DNA of 64,000 nt from Euryarchaeota archaeon Ods02 (GTDB taxonomy: Archaea > Halobacteriota > Halobacteria > Halobacteriales > Halorutilaceae), in NCBI GenBank assembly GCA_028751075.1, contig JAQZDA010000002.1:102090-166089 (forward strand), written 5' to 3'. Every line of letters starts with the position of its first letter. Within the stretch, counting starts at the first letter, position 1. The notes under the pieces are model-generated. The model saw only the letters and a program-made list of their open reading frames with translations, had not been told where the DNA came from and did no database searches. This document shows, one piece after another, positions 58,861 to 64,000 of the stretch. The position numbers and the translations under genes are program-made.

Positions 58861-59298
58861 CTAGTACCGTTCGAGCTCGGGTATCTCGCCCGCTATCTCG
58901 TCGGCGAGTCCGTCTAAGAGCTGCTGACCTTCCGCGGACGTCTCGCGGCCGTCGTTCTTGATCTCCACGAGCCCTTCTTCCTCGAGCTGCTGGAGAGCGG
59001 TTCTGATGACGCTGCCGCTGCCGTTCTCGTGATGGCTTTTCTCCACTCCTTTCCGGTGTTTGCCGCCGTAATGTCGTTTGAGTGCGCCGACTCCGATGGG
59101 GCCTTCGAGGTAGACCTTCCTGAGTAGGCTTGCCGCACGTGTCGTCCACCAGTCGTCCTCCTGCGGCGGTAGCTCGCGGCTGCGTCCGGTCTTGCTGTAG
59201 TCCGCCCAGTCGGGGGCTTCGACGGCGTCCAGGTCCTCTAGCTCGTCTTCGATGGCGTCGATCAGGTCCTCCGCGGGTACGTCGTGCGCTGTCGTCAT
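58861..59298 (-). CDS. rps19e: 30S ribosomal protein S19e
   Basis: 145 residues from ATG 59298. A longer reading to 59484 crosses the thiL start and is rejected. Conserved blocks WADYSKTGRSRELPPQEDDW, WTTRAASLLRKVYLEGPIGV, LKRHYGGKHRKGVEKSHHEN and GSGSVIRTALQQLEEEGLVE are diagnostic. It diverges from thiL across 57 bases and is cotranscribed with the PDCD5-like gene. Confidence 0.96.
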   Translation of the reverse strand: MTTAHDVPAEDLIDAIEDELEDLDAVEAPDWADYSKTGRSRELPPQEDDWWTTRAASLLRKVYLEGPIGVGALKRHYGGKHRKGVEKSHHENGSGSVIRTALQQLEEEGLVEIKNDGRETSAEGQQLLDGLADEIAGEIPELERY

Positions 59299-59355
59299 TC
59301 GTTGCCGTGATTCGGTGCGACAGACGTTTAAGCGCATCGAAACAACCTCCCTGGT

Positions 59356-60225
59356 ATGTCCGAGGAGGTATCGGAGTGGAGGGCGTTGGAGTTCTTCGCC
59401 AGCCGCCTCGACGCCGTCGACGACTGCGCCGTGATCCCGCGGCCTACGTCCGGAGACCTGATTCTGACGACGGACATGCTCCACAGGGAAGCCGACCTAC
59501 CCGAGGGGGTTACGCCGTACACGACGGGCTGGCGGGTCGCCGCCGTGAACTTAAGCGACGTCGCAGCGATGGCCGGGGAACCCCTTGCCCTCGTGGTGGC
59601 AGCTGGTCAGCGGGAGTTCCATCTGGAGTTCCTGGAGGAGTTCGTCGACGGCGTCGAAGACTGTTGCGACGAAGTTGGGGCGGAGTACGTGGGCGGCGAC
59701 CTCGACGGCCACGACGAGGAGACCTACGTGGGGACCGCGCTCGGCGTCGCCGACGAACCCGTCCGTCGGCGGGGGGCGTCGCCGGGAGACCGGGTGTACG
59801 TCACAGGTGAGCTGTGTCGGACCGCCGTCGCATTACGGCGGTTCGAGGAAGGGGAGCTGGAGGCTGCTAACGAGCTGTTCCGATTCACCCCCCGGGTTCG
59901 GGAGGCGGCGGCAGTCGCGGACACCGCCTCCGCCATGACCGACGTCAGCGACGGAGTCGCCGTCAGCCTGCATCAGCTGGCGGAGGCTTCCGACGTGGGT
60001 TTCGACGTCCATAGCGAAGACCTGCCGTTGGTGGAGGATGCGGAGTTCGACGACGTCTACTTCGGCGGCGACTACGAGCTGGTTTTCACTGCGCCGGACG
60101 ACGCCGAAATCGACCTCGACGATGGCTGTTACTCCGAGATAGGGGTTCTGAGGGAGCGGGAGAGCGGTGTCGCGGACGTCCGTTTGGACGGGGAGGAGAT
60201 GCCGAAGGAAGGCTACAGCCACTGA
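59356..60225 (+). CDS. thiL: Thiamine-monophosphate kinase
   Basis: 289 residues. DDCAVIPRPTSGDLILTTDML with metal-binding Asp, GWRVAAVNLSDVAAMAGEPL, GGDLDGHDEETYVGTALG, VYVTGELCRTAVAL and DVSDGVAVSLHQLAEAS, FGGDYELVFT. It phosphorylates TMP to TPP. Two copies of a 14-bp repeat AACGGAGGCGAGCG follow its stop (60231-60244, 60246-60259), without a clear role. Confidence 0.94.
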   Translation: MSEEVSEWRALEFFASRLDAVDDCAVIPRPTSGDLILTTDMLHREADLPEGVTPYTTGWRVAAVNLSDVAAMAGEPLALVVAAGQREFHLEFLEEFVDGVEDCCDEVGAEYVGGDLDGHDEETYVGTALGVADEPVRRRGASPGDRVYVTGELCRTAVALRRFEEGELEAANELFRFTPRVREAAAVADTASAMTDVSDGVAVSLHQLAEASDVGFDVHSEDLPLVEDAEFDDVYFGGDYELVFTAPDDAEIDLDDGCYSEIGVLRERESGVADVRLDGEEMPKEGYSH

Positions 60226-60278
60226 GTTTTAACGGAGGCGAGCGCAACGGAGGCGAGCGATGGAGGTCGTCGGCTTCT

Positions 60279-60611
60279 TCAGCCTTCCATGAGGTCGCGG
60301 ACCTCGCTGTACCAGAGGTCGTGGTGGTCGACTCTCTCGGTGGCGTCGGCTATCTCGACTGCGAGGGAGTGCCAGCAGTGTTCGTCGTCGTCGAGGTTGT
60401 ACCTCTGGTCGTCGCAGGTGCAGCTGCCTTCCTCGACGATGTACTCGTCCGTCTCGCCGACGACGACGGTGAAGTCCCGGTACCGTTTCACGCGTTCCTC
60501 GCTGACGGCGTCTATCGCGCGGCGGCCGCGTCCGCCGTGGTGGCTGAGCACCTCGTCTACGACCTCCGACGTCAACACCCCCTGGCTCTCTAGCCGCGAC
60601 CTCCAGTCCAC
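60279..60611 (-). CDS. SWIM zinc-finger protein
   Basis: 110 residues from GTG 60611 (reads MDWRSRLESQ). TATA-like GTTTTACACC lies about 25 bases upstream, which favours it over GTG 60698. The SWIM motif is C-x-C-x(n)-C-x-H: SCTCDDQRYNLDDDEHCWHSL, read in key residues as two Cys, then Cys-Trp-His. A short C-terminal helix follows. Haloarchaeal SWIM proteins are small and of unknown role, perhaps DNA-binding. Confidence 0.85.
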   Translation of the reverse strand: MDWRSRLESQGVLTSEVVDEVLSHHGGRGRRAIDAVSEERVKRYRDFTVVVGETDEYIVEEGSCTCDDQRYNLDDDEHCWHSLAVEIADATERVDHHDLWYSEVRDLMEG

Positions 60612-60731
60612 GTTTCGACTTCGGTACGTCGGTGTAAAACGGTTTTCTTGTGGGTTCCTTCGCCGCTGTGGTTTCCGGGCTCTGGGAGCCGTGGACACGA
60701 GTTAAATGACTGCGGTTCTTACAGGGCTGGT

Positions 60732-60899
60732 ATGGCTGACGTCGACATCCCCGACGAGCTACACGACCGCGTCAAGGACTACGCCCAGAGACGGGGGATA
60801 TCGGTTACCGAGGCTTACGCCGAGATAGTGGAGTACGCGTTGAGGGAGATGGAGACCGGGGACGACGAAGACGACGACCTCAAGAGCGGTATCGCTTAG
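60732..60899 (+). CDS. Small RHH/CopG-like protein (55 aa)
   Basis: 55 residues from ATG 60732. MADVDIPDELHDRVKDYAQR, then GISVTEAYAEIVEYALREME, gives the strand-helix-helix of a CopG/ribbon-helix-helix domain, followed by an acidic tail. It could be a DNA-binding regulator. No toxin partner adjoins it. Convergent with the LEA14-like gene. Confidence 0.75.
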   Translation: MADVDIPDELHDRVKDYAQRRGISVTEAYAEIVEYALREMETGDDEDDDLKSGIA

Positions 60900-60939
60900 C
60901 CTGAACTCTGACGGGTTCCGGTGGTGTCTGGCGCTGGAG

Positions 60940-61881
60940 TCACCGTGCGAAGACCGAGGTTTCGACGGTGTCGCTGTGTTCGAAAAGCGTGACCCGTCGG
61001 CTGACTCCGAGGGCGCCGACCGCTGCGTAGAACTCGACCTCTAACACGGTCTCCTCGACCGCGGTGTCCTCGTCCTCTCTCACGTGCGTCGGCCACCATT
61101 CCGTCAGGCGGTCGACCTGTATCGCGGCTTGCGCCTCGACGTCCTTCGTGGTGTCGGCGGGGAAGCCCCCGGTTTCCACGTCTCCTTCGCCGACGACGAC
61201 GTCGTTCATCCGTATCTCGTACCGGACGTCGCCGAAGGGCATGGGGAACCGCGTGGGGTTCGTCACCGTCGCCTCGACCTCCACCGGGGTCTCGGTCTCC
61301 GTGACCTCACCCCACTCTACCTCGACGTCTTCGACGCGGAACACCGTCCGACCTAACACGGTGGTCTCCTGTGGACAGCTTTCGGGGACCGAGTCGAGGA
61401 CGTCGGTGCTGAAGCCCCTGTGTAATGCGGGGGTGCGGAGCGACACGTCGGTGAGCGGGAGGTTGATGTCGAGCGCTCGTTCGATGTCGAGGTCGACGGT
61501 CGGAGCCACAGTTATCTCCGTCTCCTCGTCGTTCTCCACGTGGCTCCTCCACCAGTCGGGGACGCTGTCGTGGTGGAACACCGCGTCGAGGTTGAGCTCC
61601 GTGGAGTCGGGGTGGAGTGCGACGTTCGACCTCTCCGCCTCCGCTACAGTGACCTCGTTCATCGAGGCCTGGTATCCGATGTCGACGCCGGATAGCTCTC
61701 CGCTCAGGAGGTTGGGGGCGACGAGGTTCACCCTCGTGTGTATCCTGGTTCCGTCGTCCTCCGTCTCCCCCCAGTAGCTGTCGACGAGCCGGAGCCGGCT
61801 TCCGCTACCGCCTGCTGGCTCCCGTGTATCCGCTGTCGTGTTCTGGGGGTTTCCGGTCTTCATCGGGTGGCTGTAGCCCAT
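60940..61881 (-). CDS. LEA14-like double WHy domain protein
   Basis: 313 residues with two water-stress-hypersensitive (WHy/LEA_2) domains. The first is around 30-150 (GTRIHTRVNLVAPNLLSGELSGVDIGY) and the second around 170-290 (ETPVEVEATVTNPTRFPMPFGDVRYEIRMNDVVVGEGDVETG). The alternative start at 61863 would remove six residues. No signal peptide. Desiccation-related haloarchaeal family. Confidence 0.85.
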   Translation of the reverse strand: MGYSHPMKTGNPQNTTADTREPAGGSGSRLRLVDSYWGETEDDGTRIHTRVNLVAPNLLSGELSGVDIGYQASMNEVTVAEAERSNVALHPDSTELNLDAVFHHDSVPDWWRSHVENDEETEITVAPTVDLDIERALDINLPLTDVSLRTPALHRGFSTDVLDSVPESCPQETTVLGRTVFRVEDVEVEWGEVTETETPVEVEATVTNPTRFPMPFGDVRYEIRMNDVVVGEGDVETGGFPADTTKDVEAQAAIQVDRLTEWWPTHVREDEDTAVEETVLEVEFYAAVGALGVSRRVTLFEHSDTVETSVFAR

Positions 61882-62025
61882 CCACGTATTAAGTCCTTTC
61901 TATGACGACAGAATACGTACGTCGTCCGTCTAACCCCTGATTCGACGAGCCGCGGCGACGCCTAACCACGGTACCGTGGACGCCTGCTGAAGGCTTTAAC
62001 AACCCCCCTGTCGTATACCACGGTG

Positions 62026-62547
62026 ATGCCGATAGAGGAGTCGATACGCGACCGGATAATGCGGAGGTTCGACGAGTCACCGGGACAGCGCCGTGTCGTC
62101 GAGCTGATGCTCGAACGCGGCTTCTCCGTCAACTCCGAAGGCCGCGTCGTCAGCGGAGACATCGAGATACCCTACACGCAGATCGCCGACGAAGCAGGCG
62201 TCGACCGACGCGTCGTAGACTCCACCACCTCCACCATCCTCGACGACGAAGAGCTCGAAGCCATCTTCCGGAACATCGAGTCCATCCCCTCCCTCAAGAA
62301 CGTAGCACCCGTTCTCGGGCTCTCCGTCCTCACCATACGCGTCGACGACGCATCCTCCACCGGAGTCGTCTCGACCCTCACCAGCGTCATCGCCGACCAC
62401 GGCGTCAGCATCCGACAGGCGGTCACCGACGACCCGTACTTCACCGACGAACCCCGTTTCACCGTGATAACCAGCGGCGACGTCCCCGGCGAACTCGTCG
62501 AAGACCTCGCAGCCGTGGAGTTCGTCGAAGAGGTAGAGGTATCGTAA
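62026..62547 (+). CDS. HTH-ACT domain regulator
   Basis: 173 residues from ATG 62026. N-terminal winged-helix-like segment (GQRRVVELMLERGFSVNSEG, DIEIPYTQIADEAGVDRRVV), then an ACT domain (LSVLTIRVDDASSTGVVSTLTSVIADHGVSIRQAV). Such proteins in haloarchaea are amino-acid-responsive regulators. The ligand is unknown. TATA-like GCTTTAAC is about 30 bases upstream. Confidence 0.85.
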   Translation: MPIEESIRDRIMRRFDESPGQRRVVELMLERGFSVNSEGRVVSGDIEIPYTQIADEAGVDRRVVDSTTSTILDDEELEAIFRNIESIPSLKNVAPVLGLSVLTIRVDDASSTGVVSTLTSVIADHGVSIRQAVTDDPYFTDEPRFTVITSGDVPGELVEDLAAVEFVEEVEVS

Positions 62548-62650
62548 GGCGCGCGACGGCGACTCGGCAGTAGAGGTTTCGACGGCTGACGAACCCGAAT
62601 CCGGACCAGTCCGGTCCAAAGCTTAATACCACTCCTTGCCACGTGAGAAC

Positions 62651-63268
62651 ATGGCACGGAAGCCTACGTTGCTCGTACACGGCTTCCTCGACACCTGCTA
62701 CACACCCTGGTGGAACCTCCTCGAAGGATACCTCGAAAGCAACGGCTGGAGCCAGGTAGAGACAGTCAGCGTCGGCAAGCTCCCGGGAACCACCGTCGGC
62801 AGCCCCCGGGAGTACGCCGACACCGTCGGGGAAGCCATCGAAGACCTCCACGATGAATCCGGTGAAGAGGTAGACGTCATCGCACACTCGATGGGAGGTC
62901 TCGACACCCGATGGTACCTCGAGCAGAAAGGCGGCGAAAGCCACGTCGACAGCCTCGTCACCCTGAGCACACCACATCAGGGCACCCGACTCACCAACCT
63001 CGTGCCGTTCACCAAGGGCGCGCGTGACATGGTACCCAGCAGCGACTTCATCAGCACACTGAACACCGGTCAGCCCGCGGACTCCGTCGACTACATCTCC
63101 GTCTACAGCAGCCTCGACCCCGCAGTCTACCCCCGTAGACGCGCGAAGCTACCGGACCGATGGGTCGAAAGCGGCGGCCGGAACCTCCGCGCCGGCGCCT
63201 ACAGCCACATCGAGATGGTCGCCCGACGCGCAGTCTTCAACAAGTACAAAGCCTTCCTCGTGGGTTGA
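62651..63268 (+). CDS. Alpha/beta hydrolase, lipase class
   Basis: 205 residues from ATG 62651. The nucleophile elbow is AHSMGG (Ser), the oxyanion-hole motif VHGFLDT, and a lipase-typical STPHQGTRLTNL follows. An acid (Asp) in YSSLDPAVYP and His in YSHIEMV complete the triad. Resembles bacterial LipA/EstA-type triacylglycerol lipases. No signal peptide is seen, so it is probably cytoplasmic. Confidence 0.88.
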   Translation: MARKPTLLVHGFLDTCYTPWWNLLEGYLESNGWSQVETVSVGKLPGTTVGSPREYADTVGEAIEDLHDESGEEVDVIAHSMGGLDTRWYLEQKGGESHVDSLVTLSTPHQGTRLTNLVPFTKGARDMVPSSDFISTLNTGQPADSVDYISVYSSLDPAVYPRRRAKLPDRWVESGGRNLRAGAYSHIEMVARRAVFNKYKAFLVG

Positions 63269-63319
63269 CAGGGAACCTCCACCCAAATCCTTACGTTTCG
63301 TCGTCGCCACCGCTAGCGC

Positions 63320-64000
63320 ATGGCATCACAAGACAAGGTAACTTCCGTCAACCCCGCGACGCTGGAGGTCAACGAGGAGATAGAGGCATGCAGCGAGGAG
63401 GACGTGGAGGAAGCGATAGGGGCCGCCCGGGAGGCGCAGAAGAGCTGGGCGGACGCCAGCGCGAAACACCGGCTAGACGTCCTCGACGTCTTCCAGGACC
63501 ACCTCATACGACGAAGGGAGGAGGTCGCGCAGACCGTCAGCGACGAGACAGGGAAACCACAGGGTGAGGCGATGGTCGCCGACCTAATCCCCGTCGTAGA
63601 CGCCGTCCACTACCTCAAGAACAACGGCCGGTCGCTGCTGGAGGAGAACCTAGATCTGGACAACATGCTCGTACGCGACCGCTCGAGCAAGCTCATACGG
63701 GAACCCCTCGGCGTCGTCGGCATGATCTCACCTTGGAACTATCCTTTCGGTATCCCCGGAAGCCAGGTGATGTACGCATTGTTCGCAGGCAACGCAGTAG
63801 TGCTGAAACCCGCCCGAGAGACGACGTTGACCGCGCTCGAGCTCGAGAGCATGCTCGAGGACGCAGGGTTACCCGAGGACGTCTTCCACGTCTGCCCCGG
63901 CAGCGGCAGCGTCGTCGGCGACGCCATCGTGGAAGGCGACATCCAACAGCTGACGTTCACCGGCAGCGACGAGGTCGGGTACATGATCCAGCAGCGATGC
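63320..64000 (+). CDS. Aldehyde dehydrogenase family protein (C-terminus beyond window)
   Basis: First 227 residues of an NAD(P)-dependent aldehyde dehydrogenase from ATG 63320 (MASQDKVTSVNPATLEV). Conserved blocks seen: REPLGVVGMISPWNYPFGIPG, NAVVLKPARETTLTALELES, VFHVCPGSGSVVGDAI and LTFTGSDEVG. The catalytic Cys/Glu region lies beyond base 64000. It is succinate-semialdehyde or glyceraldehyde type by N-terminal similarity, unresolved. Confidence 0.9.
   Translation, partial: MASQDKVTSVNPATLEVNEEIEACSEEDVEEAIGAAREAQKSWADASAKHRLDVLDVFQDHLIRRREEVAQTVSDETGKPQGEAMVADLIPVVDAVHYLKNNGRSLLEENLDLDNMLVRDRSSKLIREPLGVVGMISPWNYPFGIPGSQVMYALFAGNAVVLKPARETTLTALELESMLEDAGLPEDVFHVCPGSGSVVGDAIVEGDIQQLTFTGSDEVGYMIQQRC

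Noticed and set aside
1..64000. CRISPR arrays, rRNA genes, complete insertion sequences and a replication origin
   Set aside because: I looked for regularly spaced repeats, rRNA-like conserved blocks, transposase motifs and an orc1/cdc6 gene with flanking repeats, and saw none.

Overview
The window comes from a halophilic archaeon of the class Halobacteria, possibly a deep-branching one. The proteins are strongly acidic, secreted proteins carry Tat (twin-arginine) lipoprotein signals, most starts are leaderless with a TATA box about 25-30 bases upstream, and the information genes are archaeal (RFC large subunit, S19e, a PDCD5-like protein, an intron-bearing tRNA-Trp). Other archaeal marks are a coenzyme F420 gene, chromatin protein MC1, a PGF-CTERM surface protein and the LysW-type arginine/lysine pathway. 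Genus cannot be read from the sequence.

Layout. 1-5.1 kb: a PQQ-propeller lipoprotein, a small membrane protein, a ZIP transporter, a decayed carbamate kinase and a methyltransferase. 5.2-11.1 kb: a DUF4129 / DUF7269-like / DUF58 / polytopic membrane operon facing a convergent MoxR ATPase. 11.1-14.9 kb: two-component island with two histidine kinases and two response regulators that carry an enlarged receiver domain. Two more regulators of the same type lie at 26.7 and 30.4 kb. 15.1-23.1 kb: a universal stress protein, then a sulfur/thiol region (thioredoxin, VKOR homologue, HTH regulator, two YeeE-type transporters, rhodanese-metallohydrolase, TauE/SafE exporter with two small ORFs, TusA, DsrE2) whose upstream regions share CACAATACC/ACCACACAA-like elements. 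23.3-31.8 kb: GNAT, Bat-type HTH regulator, diiron oxidase-ferredoxin operon, sugar dehydrogenase and small membrane proteins.

31.1-37.0 kb is an accessory region: poly-G tracts, a 31-bp repeat, a decayed gene duplicate, MC1, two oppositely oriented hicBA modules each preceded by a similar 24-25-codon ORF, and several partial copies of the 3' end of tRNA-Trp next to the intact intron-containing tRNA gene. This looks like a tRNA integration hot spot.

37-49 kb is conserved core: FUN14, SDR, DRG-type GTPase, rfcL, the complete lysM-argWXCBDE operon and cofE. 49.2-56.1 kb is another accessory block: a PGF-CTERM surface protein, an acidic RHH-like protein, a membrane-anchored GTPase and a bitopic partner with an extracellular region. 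No known system matches it and it is the best candidate for an undescribed one. 56.2-64 kb returns to housekeeping: pyrF-hisS, PDCD5-like, rps19e, thiL, a SWIM zinc protein, LEA14-like, an HTH-ACT regulator, a lipase and a truncated aldehyde dehydrogenase.

No rRNA, CRISPR array or complete insertion sequence was seen.
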